Below the pieces are notes generated by a model. It saw nothing but the letters and a program-made list of their open reading frames with translations, did no database searches and was not told where the DNA came from. Below, in pieces: positions 25,144 to 32,803 of a stretch of DNA of 48,113 bases. This stretch comes from a virus. Every line of letters begins with the position of its first letter. Position 1 is the first letter of the stretch. The stretch is from positions 1-48,113 of IMG/VR virus record IMGVR_UViG_3300035210_000090. One strand, written 5' to 3'. The position numbers were made by a program, and so were the translations under genes.

Positions 25144-25808
25144 ATCTCAAGCTCCTCTGGCTCTGCTTCGCCAGCTGCAATCGCTTTCGCTTTCTTGTTT
25201 GTTGCTCTCTTAGCTTGTCCTGCCTCTCCTATCTCCACACTCACCTTGCTTAGCATCTGTGCAGCAAGACAGAGTTCGCCTATGTGTGTAGGTAGCATGA
25301 TCTCTGTGCATTTGGTAGGATCATCTAGCAAGATTTGATTCACTTGGATGAACCCAGTGCGCAAGGCTTCCAAGTCTACGCCCTCTCTGTGCACCAGTGT
25401 CATGAGTCCCTTCATAGCTGCATGAAGATCTCCACCATAGACATCAGCATGCTGGTCCACGCTATCTAGTGCAGCATCCAGATCGAAAGCAGCTAGCACT
25501 TCTTGCTTTGTGGTAGGTTGCTCGTCCTCGTTGCTCCCGCTACGTCGCTGCGCTCCTTGCTCTCTCGGCTCTGGCTCATATTCGATTTCTACGTCATCGC
25601 TCTCTAATAGCTCATCCAGCGCTGTTAGGCTGTCATAGCTAATAAGTTCGTCATGTGCTGCTTGTAGCTCGAATGTTATGGTTTCGCCTGATGCAGTTAT
25701 TGCGGTTGCCGTACCCTGCTGCTCCTCAGCCACCGTTACTGGATTAGGTGTGGGTGTGGGTGTGGGCTTAGCCTTGGGTGTGAGTATTTTGCGCTTGATG
25801 ATTGCCAT
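25140..25808 (-). CDS. Hypothetical acidic protein with Pro-Thr linker, 222 aa
   Basis: Start ATG 25808 with GAGG 9 nt upstream; the N-terminus 'MAIIKRKIL' shares the MAII start. A 'PTPTPTPNP' linker (about residues 15-22) is encoded by a TGTGGG-type DNA repeat (about 25752-25768). Residues 60-100 are strongly acidic. The C-terminal half is helical ('AAFDLDAALDSVDQ'; a similar 'AEFDLDAAMEGVQ' occurs in the putative SSB at 22230-22934) and ends in a basic then acidic tail. That shared FDLDAA motif may be a docking peptide. Function unknown, probably a replication or recombination accessory. Confidence 0.75.
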   Translation of the reverse strand: MAIIKRKILTPKAKPTPTPTPNPVTVAEEQQGTATAITASGETITFELQAAHDELISYDSLTALDELLESDDVEIEYEPEPREQGAQRRSGSNEDEQPTTKQEVLAAFDLDAALDSVDQHADVYGGDLHAAMKGLMTLVHREGVDLEALRTGFIQVNQILLDDPTKCTEIMLPTHIGELCLAAQMLSKVSVEIGEAGQAKRATNKKAKAIAAGEAEPEELEI

Positions 25809-25818
25809 TGTCTTGCCT

Positions 25819-26217
25819 CTATTCTGCTTCGGCTTCGTCTGTTTCGAGTGGAAGTATGGTAGCCAGGGTAGTCACAGCTAATGCTGCTGGTGTGACCTTC
25901 TTGCGTATCTCGGGTACAATACTTGCTTGTTGTTGCTGCTTCTGTTCTCTGCTGTCAAGGGTAAACAAGATGCGTGTGTGTGGTATCGCTGTTGCTTGTT
26001 GTGCTTGCTCTGCATACAAGTCTGTGAAGATGCGACGACTGTCTCCATCTTCCTTCATACGCCTGTTGTATGCTTGCTTAGCGTATGTCATTGCACGCCT
26101 GACGGCAGAGACATTGTGCGTAGGGCAAGTGAGTACAAGCTGTCCCTCATCGAGCAACTGTTCATAGAGTGTTGCAAAGGAAGGAAATGTGGTAGTGTCT
26201 GTGCTGAGGTCATTCAT
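25819..26217 (-). CDS. Hypothetical protein, 132 aa
   Basis: ATG 26217 has only a weak AGAG upstream, like several genes of this operon. The N-terminal half is helical and basic ('RRAMTYAKQAYNRRMKEDGD', residues about 40-60). A Gln run ('EQKQQQQAS') separates it from an Ala-rich C-terminus with acidic end. No known motif. It lies 10 bp upstream of the acidic Pro-Thr protein gene. Confidence 0.7.
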   Translation of the reverse strand: MNDLSTDTTTFPSFATLYEQLLDEGQLVLTCPTHNVSAVRRAMTYAKQAYNRRMKEDGDSRRIFTDLYAEQAQQATAIPHTRILFTLDSREQKQQQQASIVPEIRKKVTPAALAVTTLATILPLETDEAEAE

Positions 26218-26234
26218 TGTAGTGTTGCTCTGTG

Positions 26235-26567
26235 CTAGAAAGGAAGTTCTATTGGAATAGGTGTCTTCATTACATTCTTATCTGTGCGAATACCTGTTGG
26301 TTTGATATAGAAATGTAAGATCATTAAGGGTTCATTATGCTCACCTACATGTGGCTCCATCCTAGTGTGCATACGAATATCACCTGTCTTATTGAAATAG
26401 CGAAATTTTACGCGTCCAATGACCTGTTTAACCTTTGGTATCTGGTCATTGCGCATACATAAGGAAAGCTTTTTGCGCTCAAGTAGCACAGTGTAGATAA
26501 GAAAGTATGTATGGCAAGAGTAGTCTGCTGGTGCGACAAGGTAGCCATTGTTTGTTTTGAGTGCCAT
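26235..26567 (-). CDS. Hypothetical protein, 110 aa
   Basis: ATG 26567 lies 14 bp downstream (in reading direction) of a five-copy pentamer repeat, so its ribosome binding site region is unusual. The product is beta-rich and basic ('KVKQVIGRVKFRYF'), ending with the strand-turn 'ILHFYIKPTGIRTDKN'. It is AT-richer than its neighbours. The family is not recognised; a small nucleic-acid-binding beta barrel would fit but is speculative. Confidence 0.7.
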   Translation of the reverse strand: MALKTNNGYLVAPADYSCHTYFLIYTVLLERKKLSLCMRNDQIPKVKQVIGRVKFRYFNKTGDIRMHTRMEPHVGEHNEPLMILHFYIKPTGIRTDKNVMKTPIPIELPF

Positions 26568-26581
26568 GATGAAAGTGTTGC

Positions 26582-26606
26582 CTATGCTATGCTATGCTAT
26601 GCTATG
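26582..26606. repeat. Pentanucleotide microsatellite, 5 x CTATG
   Basis: Five exact copies of CTATG (CATAG on the coding strand) lie in the spacer between two leftward genes, about 15-39 bases upstream of the ATG at 26567. Slippage here would change leader length without breaking a reading frame. Confidence 0.9.
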
Positions 26607-26645
26607 TGTGTTGTGCAACGTCCTTGTCGCTTGCGTTGCTTGCGT

Positions 26646-26876
26646 TTATCCTGCGCTGTCTTGCTTGCTTGTCTCAGGATCTACATCATAGACTTGCGTT
26701 CCTTTACAATACTCCCTGGCTTCTTCTACTGTCTCTGCCACATGTATTGTTTGCCAGCCAGTGTTGGTCAGCACTTGTACTACCTTTCCTTCCCGTAACA
26801 TGGAGTTGCCTGCTGCTTGTGCTGCCCGCTGTGCTGGGGTACGGGTGTCTACTTGCTCTGCTTGTGTGTTATTCAT
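26646..26876 (-). CDS. Small hypothetical protein, 76 aa
   Basis: The preferred start is ATG 26876, with GAGG 9 nt upstream and 7 bp after the preceding stop; ATG 26924 would overlap that gene by 41 bases. The protein has a polar N-terminus, then 'KVVQVLTNTGWQTIHVAETV' (a beta hairpin) and a helix 'EEAREYCKG'. No known family. Its place next to the helicase-linked gene suggests an accessory function. Confidence 0.65.
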   Translation of the reverse strand: MNNTQAEQVDTRTPAQRAAQAAGNSMLREGKVVQVLTNTGWQTIHVAETVEEAREYCKGTQVYDVDPETSKQDSAG

Positions 26877-26883
26877 TGGTGTG

Positions 26884-27315
26884 TTAGCCTCGTGTGTTAG
26901 CCTTGTGGGTTGTGGGTTGTGCATACCATTGCAACCAAGCTGTCCTTAGCATGTCCCTTGTCCATCCATACTCTGCTTGCAAGAAGCTCCAGATTAGTGC
27001 TTCGCCTGGGAACTCTGCAATGTTGTTTGCATTACATCCGTATAATAGTGCACCTGTTTGGCTGTGTCCTTGTATTTGTAGGCATCCTGTGCACAGTATA
27101 GGCAAGCGATAAGGTTGCTGTCCTGTGAGTACTGTCCAGTATGCGTTTCGCGCTGTAGCATCAAGCAGTAGGCTAGGGTGATGCCTCGTCTGTACAAGGT
27201 AAGAGATTGTGCTTAGCTTGCTCTGTGTCTGCCGCAATCTCCAATGTATGCCGAACCACACTTGCATTTGTGCAGGAACATAGAGCGTGAAAGGTAAGGA
27301 TGCGGGTATGCTCAT
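26884..27315 (-). CDS. Hypothetical protein coupled to helicase, 143 aa
   Basis: ATG 27315 overlaps the helicase stop as ATGA, so this start is preferred to ATG 27324. The protein is Trp- and Gln-rich, with two Cys in 'LCTGCLQI' (a C-x2-C pair) and one in 'YGCN', which might hold a metal. The C-terminus is helical with three Trp residues. Coupling to the helicase suggests a helicase partner; no family is recognised. Confidence 0.7.
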   Translation of the reverse strand: MSIPASLPFTLYVPAQMQVWFGIHWRLRQTQSKLSTISYLVQTRHHPSLLLDATARNAYWTVLTGQQPYRLPILCTGCLQIQGHSQTGALLYGCNANNIAEFPGEALIWSFLQAEYGWTRDMLRTAWLQWYAQPTTHKANTRG

Positions 27316-29654
27316 GCTGCGCACTCTATGGCTTCGTCGGCTAGTTTAATTTTGCTCATATCAATGGTGCGTAGATCTCCCTCATTGAAGCAAGCTATCT
27401 TCTCTGCTAGGCTATTGCCCTTTAGCCTTGGCCGTTGTATTGCATCCTGATAGATAGACAAGTCTCCCAGTAGTGCACAACGATTCCTTGCTCTAGTAAT
27501 CGCAGTGTAGACTAGCTCTCTGCTAGCCATAATGTTGTGCGTAGCATGAAGCAGCACGAATACTCTATTCCATTCGCTACCTTGTGCTTTGTGTACTGTG
27601 AGAGCATAGCCTAACTGGAAGTTGCTATCTGCAAAGCTGCCTACCGAGCTAATACATATTAGCTCGCCCGTGTCTAGTTCTATGCTTACAGTGTGCGATG
27701 CTTGCCTCACTTTAGCTTCTGCTGCCTCAGCTAGCTCTGCTTCACTCTCACTAGCTGAGCCTGTACGAGCCTGCATAAGTGCCTCATATGCTTCATCTGC
27801 ATCACTTTGGTCGATAGTTTCTAACTCGAAAATAGCTTCGCTATCGCTAGCTAGCTCATATGCACCTGCGCTTGCACCTGTGCTCTGTAGTTTGTGGCCA
27901 AAGTAGTTTATGTGCTTGCCCGACTTAGCGTGTGGTGGTGTCTTACCTGAGTATGCTGGGTTGTCTGCTATCCCTACAACTACACCTTCAATTTTGTTAA
28001 CTAGCACTCTGTCACCTTCTGCAAGGTAGAGAGTCTGTTTAGCCTTTGTTCCACCTGCATAAATAGCATAGACAAGTCTGTCATGTCTGTATGCTAGTTC
28101 GCTTGCAATGATAGCATTAGCTGTCTTAGCATTCACATATTCCTGGTATTCGTAGCGTGCAGCTGCTAAGCTTATCTTACCTTCACGTTGTTGCCGCTTT
28201 AGCCGAGCAAGAATATGTGTGTTATCTTCCTTGTACATAGGAATAAGGAATATGTCCTCGCCTGGAGTAAATTCATCTCTATCTAGCAATACCTTAATAC
28301 ACTTAGCAAGGTACTCCCCATGCACTAGTGCAGCTGTATTCTTGTCAGGCTTAGGCGAACCATACTTTGCTTGGTTCTTCTGTTGCCAACAGATCACAGC
28401 AAACTCATCTCCAGTGCTTTCATTCTTTGCTGCTTGTGGAAACTCTCCTCGAAGGATGCTATGTGCTGCTGCGATGATAGGGGACTCTGCTGCTTGCCTA
28501 TGGAAGAAGGTTAGCTCAATCACAGGCAGTTGATTGAGTCCGTAAGATAGTATGCTCTTTCCTCCTACAGGTGGCAGCTGGTTGATATCCCCTACTAGCA
28601 CAACTTGCGTACCCTGCTCTGGAGATAGCGCATCATAGAAGTATGACCATATCTGGCGTGCTGCTAACTCATCCTCTCCAGTGTCTTCGTTAGCTACACC
28701 TACACCTATCATGCTTGCTTCGTCCAGCACTGCACAGGATAGCCCTACCAAGGGATTGCACTTTGTACGTCCAGGCATAAACTGACGCGACAGTCTAGGT
28801 TGTCCATCTTCTGTTGTGCTTTCTACTTCTACAGGCTCAAACTCACATAGCCCATGCAAGCTCATCATATTAGGGCCGAATCCAGCATAAGCTAGCTCTG
28901 CGCTAGCTAGTACCTTTTGCCTTAATACACCTACTGCTTTGTTAGTGAAGCTTCCTATGTACATAGCTGGACCTAGCTTGTGCGTGTCCTTCTGACTTGT
29001 ACGCATATGCACTGGAAGCTTATACTCGTAGCGTAGTTCAGGATTCTTACGTGCCCATGCTATTGCGATAGCTTGCAACAAGAGAGTCTTTCCGCTGCCT
29101 GCTGGACCAGTGAGCACAAACGAGCTTCCGCTCCAAAGGAACCAAGCTACTGCATAGCATTGGTCTGCATCCAGTGTGAGTATCTGTCCAGGATAGCGAG
29201 GATTAGGGACTTCCCATACCATCCAAGGGAGCATAGAATTGATTGTGTCGTAGGCTGCTTGCAGTGTTGCTTGCTTATCCTTGCGTTTCATGGTTGCCCA
29301 CATAGCAGGAAAGGGCAACATGAAGGATGCGCTATCTGTCCATTGTGCTGCTTGTGTAATTACCTTATCTTTCCATGTACTGTAGGCTTCTTGTATAGTT
29401 GCGCGTATCCATGCACGTGTTTCGCTATCATGCACACCTTGCTGTGTAGTGCTGAGTGTGCAAGTAATGCTGTGTGCTAGTGTGCGCTTATGCCAAGCAA
29501 TCGGCAGAGGATAGGTGAAGGCTACTAAAGTTGGTTGTGCTTTTTGGATCGCGCCAAGCTTAACAGTGGAGCCAGTTGTGCTGCTTTGTCCTTTGTATAA
29601 GGTAGCTTGCGTGTGTGCTGCCCGTTTGTATCTGTTGTTCTTAATGATTGCCAT
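27312..29654 (-). CDS. SF1 DNA helicase, RecD2/Dda-like, 780 aa
   Basis: Helicase motifs are in order: motif I GPAGSGKT (183-190), motif Ia region 'GSFTNKAVGVL' (234-244), motif II 'VLDEASM' (D311, E312), motif III 'LVGDINQLPPVGG' (353-365), motif V 'LTVHKAQGSEW' and motif VI 'VYTAITRARN' near the C-terminus. This is the RecD/Dda subgroup of SF1B, 5'-3' helicases used in phage replication initiation and recombination. The first 150 residues are a separate domain I cannot assign. Between motifs IV and V an acidic Ser/Glu/Ala-rich insertion (about 600-650) interrupts the usual SH3-like region. ATG 29654 has weak Shine-Dalgarno and an 'MAII' start. Confidence 0.92.
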   Translation of the reverse strand: MAIIKNNRYKRAAHTQATLYKGQSSTTGSTVKLGAIQKAQPTLVAFTYPLPIAWHKRTLAHSITCTLSTTQQGVHDSETRAWIRATIQEAYSTWKDKVITQAAQWTDSASFMLPFPAMWATMKRKDKQATLQAAYDTINSMLPWMVWEVPNPRYPGQILTLDADQCYAVAWFLWSGSSFVLTGPAGSGKTLLLQAIAIAWARKNPELRYEYKLPVHMRTSQKDTHKLGPAMYIGSFTNKAVGVLRQKVLASAELAYAGFGPNMMSLHGLCEFEPVEVESTTEDGQPRLSRQFMPGRTKCNPLVGLSCAVLDEASMIGVGVANEDTGEDELAARQIWSYFYDALSPEQGTQVVLVGDINQLPPVGGKSILSYGLNQLPVIELTFFHRQAAESPIIAAAHSILRGEFPQAAKNESTGDEFAVICWQQKNQAKYGSPKPDKNTAALVHGEYLAKCIKVLLDRDEFTPGEDIFLIPMYKEDNTHILARLKRQQREGKISLAAARYEYQEYVNAKTANAIIASELAYRHDRLVYAIYAGGTKAKQTLYLAEGDRVLVNKIEGVVVGIADNPAYSGKTPPHAKSGKHINYFGHKLQSTGASAGAYELASDSEAIFELETIDQSDADEAYEALMQARTGSASESEAELAEAAEAKVRQASHTVSIELDTGELICISSVGSFADSNFQLGYALTVHKAQGSEWNRVFVLLHATHNIMASRELVYTAITRARNRCALLGDLSIYQDAIQRPRLKGNSLAEKIACFNEGDLRTIDMSKIKLADEAIECAA

Positions 29655-29695
29655 GATGCTTGTGCTCTATGTGGGGTAGCCTATGGAATACTCTA

Positions 29696-30781
29696 CTAGT
29701 CAATATCCAGTATCTCTGGCTCACCAAAGGCTTGCTTAGCTTCGTTAAGCATCTCTTGATCTGCTTGGGATAGCTTGCTGAGCATTGCAACATTACTTGT
29801 GCCTTGTGCTGTTTCTCTGTCTAGCATAGCCTGATACTGGACGAGTGCAAGGGAAAGCACACGCTCGTATCTAGCACGTGCAAGCAAACTAGGAAAGGTA
29901 CCAATAAGTCCTCCTTCTTTTGTGTGCACATTGCTCTTGGTAATTGAAGTTGCTTTAGCTTCTTGGAAGAATGCACAGACTTCTTGCAAGTCTGCCGCAC
30001 ATAAGCTTGTGAGTGATTGCGTGCGAAGCAGGCTTAGCATGTCTTTCCATGCTTGTGCAGTCTTAGGTGTAGGTTGAGATGGTTTGAGTACAGCTAGCCA
30101 TGCTGAAGCATTGCTGAGTGCATCTGCGATAGGAATGCTACGCGTGTTGCGTACTAGTGTGTTATGCGCTTCGCGCTGTGGTGCATCAATAGGCCGAGCA
30201 ATCTGTTCTAGTTTTTCTCGCTTAGCTTCTATGTGCTGTTTCCCTTCTAGTGTGCTATGTACTATGAGGTCTGCTATTCCTTGTGCAAGGAGTGCAACAG
30301 AAGTGTTTCTTGCTCCTGTGTCTTCTGTTCTACATGCTTCAATCAGTTCTTCTAGGCTTTGCTTCCTATCTGCAAAGGAAGCACACATGCAGGCTTTCCA
30401 TAGCACACAAAGTTGGGAGTGTGTTGTGTGCTCGCAGAGTGCTGCATTGGCTAATGCCAAGTGTTGCGCGGTAGTATGATGTAGCACAGGCAAGCAAGTA
30501 GCGCCATGTGCTGTTGTGCGTGCAGTAGTAAGGTGCCATAGAATGTCACCCACTACTACACATGACGGGATGCTATCCCTTTCGCTACTTGTGCCTTGTG
30601 CTAGCTTGAATCGAAGGCTCTGGAGTGCTTTGCTATCCTGCCATAGCGGTGCAAGGGCTACATGGGAAGTCTTGTATGAGCCTAGCGCGTATTGGGTAGC
30701 GTAGTGGGTTTCTAGTCCGGTACGTGGACAAAGCAGTGAATACTGAAATAGTGGAAGTGTGTTTTCGTTTGTTGCTTGCAT
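29696..30781 (-). CDS. Hypothetical protein, 361 aa
   Basis: ATG 30781 has AGGA 9 nt upstream. The protein is helical, with a His/Cys-scattered middle (about 85-140) and Leu-rich helices around residues 230-330; the C-terminal tail is acidic ('EPEILDID'). The scattered His and Cys do not form a standard zinc motif. It precedes the helicase gene and may be a replication partner or loader, but no family is recognisable. Confidence 0.75.
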   Translation of the reverse strand: MQATNENTLPLFQYSLLCPRTGLETHYATQYALGSYKTSHVALAPLWQDSKALQSLRFKLAQGTSSERDSIPSCVVVGDILWHLTTARTTAHGATCLPVLHHTTAQHLALANAALCEHTTHSQLCVLWKACMCASFADRKQSLEELIEACRTEDTGARNTSVALLAQGIADLIVHSTLEGKQHIEAKREKLEQIARPIDAPQREAHNTLVRNTRSIPIADALSNASAWLAVLKPSQPTPKTAQAWKDMLSLLRTQSLTSLCAADLQEVCAFFQEAKATSITKSNVHTKEGGLIGTFPSLLARARYERVLSLALVQYQAMLDRETAQGTSNVAMLSKLSQADQEMLNEAKQAFGEPEILDID

Positions 30782-30816
30782 GATTGCTTATCCTATGATG
30801 TGTGAGAAGTAGTGAG

Positions 30817-31323
30817 CTAGTTAGTTGTGGTCGTTTGTGTTGTGTGTGCTTGTGCTTGCTGTAGCCTACGTGTCAGCAAGCTAATCAGTTTGCGTACCGC
30901 TATGTAGTGTTCCGCACTTTCCATTGCATAGCTGTGTGTATGAAACCCCTTAGCTTCGCACCACACAAAGACTGTTCTTGCGCCTGGACGCTTCTCGCCT
31001 AGCTTATTAGCTTGGTGTGCAGTCCAGCATACTCTGAGTCTGTCGTGCTTCATTTGGTAGACTTCTATTGCACAGACTAGCTGCGTGTTACTGCCCTTAT
31101 GCCTGTATAGTCTGCTTTCACTCATATGTTGTGCTGCATTTTCGCCTATCTGTTCGATTGTGTAGGCTAGTCGTTGCATAGCTGTGAGTAGCTTATCCCC
31201 TAGCGGGTATTCACCTTGCCTTGGCTCCCCATTGTTGTATGCATCCCATGCGTCTGTGTATTCTATTTCTATTGTTTGCATTGCATGTGCTGCATGTGCT
31301 ACGTGTGCTGTTTGTGCTTTCAT
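30817..31323 (-). CDS. Hypothetical protein, 168 aa
   Basis: ATG 31323 overlaps the stop of the upstream gene as ATGA. The N-terminus has an Ala-His repeat ('HVAHAAHAM'), encoded by a low-complexity GCATGTGCT-like DNA stretch; an internal Met at residue 15 could be the true start. The middle is alpha/beta ('CAIEVYQMKHDRLRVCW') and the end is a Gln/Thr-rich tail. It is the second gene of the leftward operon. No family recognised. Confidence 0.7.
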   Translation of the reverse strand: MKAQTAHVAHAAHAMQTIEIEYTDAWDAYNNGEPRQGEYPLGDKLLTAMQRLAYTIEQIGENAAQHMSESRLYRHKGSNTQLVCAIEVYQMKHDRLRVCWTAHQANKLGEKRPGARTVFVWCEAKGFHTHSYAMESAEHYIAVRKLISLLTRRLQQAQAHTTQTTTTN

Positions 31324-31667
31324 GCTTGCGTCTCTTGTGTCCCTTGGGTTCCCACTACTTCACCAATAAGAAAACCTATCCATGTAGTGCGATCCATGTT
31401 ATTGCGTGTCAGACTCACAAGATAGAGTGAATCTAATTTAGGCGACCAAACCATTGGTATACTTGCACTTGCACTTTCGCTTTGTATGCTGTTGTGTGCT
31501 GTGTGTGCCCTAATTGCTGTGCTGCTAGTGTGAAGGAACCCAATCTTCCCATCTCCTATCCGCTTGTATGCCTGTTCTTTCCCCGCTTGTGCTGGCATTG
31601 CACGCACTAAGCAAAGGTGTGGGAGTGTCTGTGCGTATGCAAAAGCGAAAGAGTCGCTGATTGTCAT
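31320..31667 (-). CDS. First gene of the leftward operon, hypothetical, 115 aa
   Basis: ATG 31667 lies about 80 bp downstream of the leftward promoter candidate at 31756-31785. The protein has no strong motif: a mixed N-terminus with one Cys, a Ser/His/Ala-rich middle, then 'DSLYLVSLTRNNMDRTTWIG' and a short hydrophobic stretch (GFLIGEVVG). The Shine-Dalgarno is weak. As the first gene after an early promoter it is likely a host take-over or regulatory protein, which is inference from position. Confidence 0.7.
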   Translation of the reverse strand: MTISDSFAFAYAQTLPHLCLVRAMPAQAGKEQAYKRIGDGKIGFLHTSSTAIRAHTAHNSIQSESASASIPMVWSPKLDSLYLVSLTRNNMDRTTWIGFLIGEVVGTQGTQETQA

Positions 31668-31755
31668 GCTTGTGTTGCCTATGAGGTGTTGATATGGGCT
31701 AAGGTAGGCTAAAAAGTGCTGCCAGAGTGTGTCCGGTTTGCGCCGACACTTCCCG

Positions 31756-31785
31756 ATTGTCGCATAAAAGGAAATGTGGTGTCAA
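31756..31785 (-). promoter_or_regulatory. Leftward sigma70-like early promoter
   Basis: On the - strand a perfect TTGACA (31785-31780) is followed after 18 nt by GACAAT (31761-31756; 4/6 match to TATAAT). The spacer begins with CCACATTT, a copy of the repeated motif of this region, so a protein binding that motif would sit inside the promoter. The predicted start is near 31749, about 80 nt before the first leftward gene. Confidence 0.6.
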
Positions 31786-31913
31786 GTAGAAATGTGGATT
31801 TTTTCTGTGTATTTCCTGAAATTTCAACGATTTAAGAAAAAATGTGGAATTTTGTCGATTGTGGCTGTAATTTTCCCATTTATTTTTCTTCAGTCTTTTC
31901 ATTAGCTTGCGAG

Positions 31914-32014
31914 CGTGTCAAGCGTTAATTTGTCCACATTTGCCAAATGTTGCAAATATTGCCTGTTTTAGGGGTGCCCGAGTGCCCTTAGCCGCAAATA
32001 TTTCGCTTGACACG
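31914..32014. repeat. 11-bp inverted repeat around a paired ACATTT site
   Basis: CGTGTCAAGCG (31914-31924) and CGCTTGACACG (32004-32014) are exact reverse complements, 79 bp apart. Between them lie CCACATTT (31934) and AAATGTTGC (31945) in inverted orientation. Each arm contains TTGACA, facing outward from the left arm and inward from the right, but I find no convincing -10 for either. It may be an operator or an origin structure. Confidence 0.6.
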
Positions 32015-32300
32015 TCTTTTTTCTCGCCGATGTGCTTCCTTAGACCCTTGGCATAGCTTATTTTGCCTATCCTTAGCTATTTAGTACCTTCTTAGGCCCT
32101 GCCAGACCCTCTGCGAGCGCGCTATCTTTCCCCTCTGTATTTTTTATTAAAGGATGAAGAAAAAATTAAGATAAGAAAAGGCGCTAAAACACTATGTACA
32201 GCCTTAGTAAGAGAATACTAGAGAGCATCTGGCAAGGGTTTTTAGTACTAGCTTAGTAATATTGAGAGCGTGAAATCCGGTTTTAGAGTGCGTGGATATT

Positions 32301-32329
32301 AGAATCCCCCCGGACCCCCCCTTTTTTTG
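32301..32329. repeat. C-tract repeat, copy 1
   Basis: AGAATC, six C, GGA, seven C and seven T in a row. A near-identical copy in the same orientation is at 33069-33093, with shorter tracts. The complementary strand carries two runs of six to seven G separated by TCC. It sits at the left edge of the dense ACATTT cluster. Possible roles are a replication start, a packaging signal or a transcription element; none is shown. Confidence 0.85.
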
Positions 32330-32704
32330 CAATATCTGCCACATTTTGCTACATTTTGCTACATTTACAAAATAAGCTCTCTATGTTGTTGTTTCCATTA
32401 CATATTGCAACTGCTTCAAATGTGGATCCACATTGCTAGTGCTTCACAACATTTTGCGACATTTGCATTGAAAGTGCTCTATCCTTTTGTTTCGCTTAGC
32501 TTTTCAAATGTTGCAAACCAAATAACGACATTTAGCTGTGCTTTGCCACATCTGCAACATTTGCACGTTTTTGTTCGACATTTCTATTTTAGTCTCTCTT
32601 TAGCTTGTGTTGCTTGTGTTGCTTGCTGCTTAACTTTTTGTGTACGAATTGTCTTACGCGCTTGCTTGGGCTTTGTTGTATTTCCTTATTCGCCTCTATA
32701 TGGT

Positions 32705-32803
32705 CTAAGCATATGCTATTTTTCCTCTTGCAGCTTTACTATTGCTGCGTGTGCCATATACCAGCCTTGCTATTGCTGGTTGATGCTAAGCATATGTTAT
32801 TTT
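32705..32803. repeat. Imperfect 81-bp tandem repeat with CTAAGCATATG
   Basis: CTAAGCATATGCTATTTT (32705-32722) recurs as CTAAGCATATGTTATTTT (32786-32803), 81 bp later. A smaller shared word, CTATTGCTG, is found at about 32738 and 32770 between them. Nothing else is visible in the stretch 32584-33060 except T-rich, low-complexity sequence. Confidence 0.65.

Larger units (their letters stand above)
31772..32583. repeat. Cluster of ACATTT-centred repeats (iteron-like), candidate origin or control region
   Basis: Copies of a motif close to NCNACATTT occur in both orientations. As AAATGTGG or AAATGTTGC: 31772, 31790, 31840, 31945, 32418, 32506. As (C/G)NACATTT: 31934, 32339, 32348, 32358, 32447, 32456, 32554, 32576, plus a variant at 32527. 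Three copies at 32339-32366 are spaced 10 bp, one helical turn. At 32419-32434 two copies form the perfect palindrome AATGTGGATCCACATT. Clustered repeats of one word in an AT-rich non-coding region between divergent operons are typical of replication origins (iterons) or multi-site operators. No gene with a normal start is supported here. Confidence 0.75.

Noticed and set aside
31699-31902. 67-aa frame on the - strand upstream of the leftward operon
   Set aside because: It overlaps the leftward promoter and three repeat copies, has no family match, and its AT-rich, Lys/Phe/Asn-rich product looks like a random frame in low-complexity DNA.
32004-32035. Rightward promoter from the TTGACA in the right arm of the inverted repeat
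   Set aside because: No acceptable -10 hexamer lies 16-18 bp downstream.
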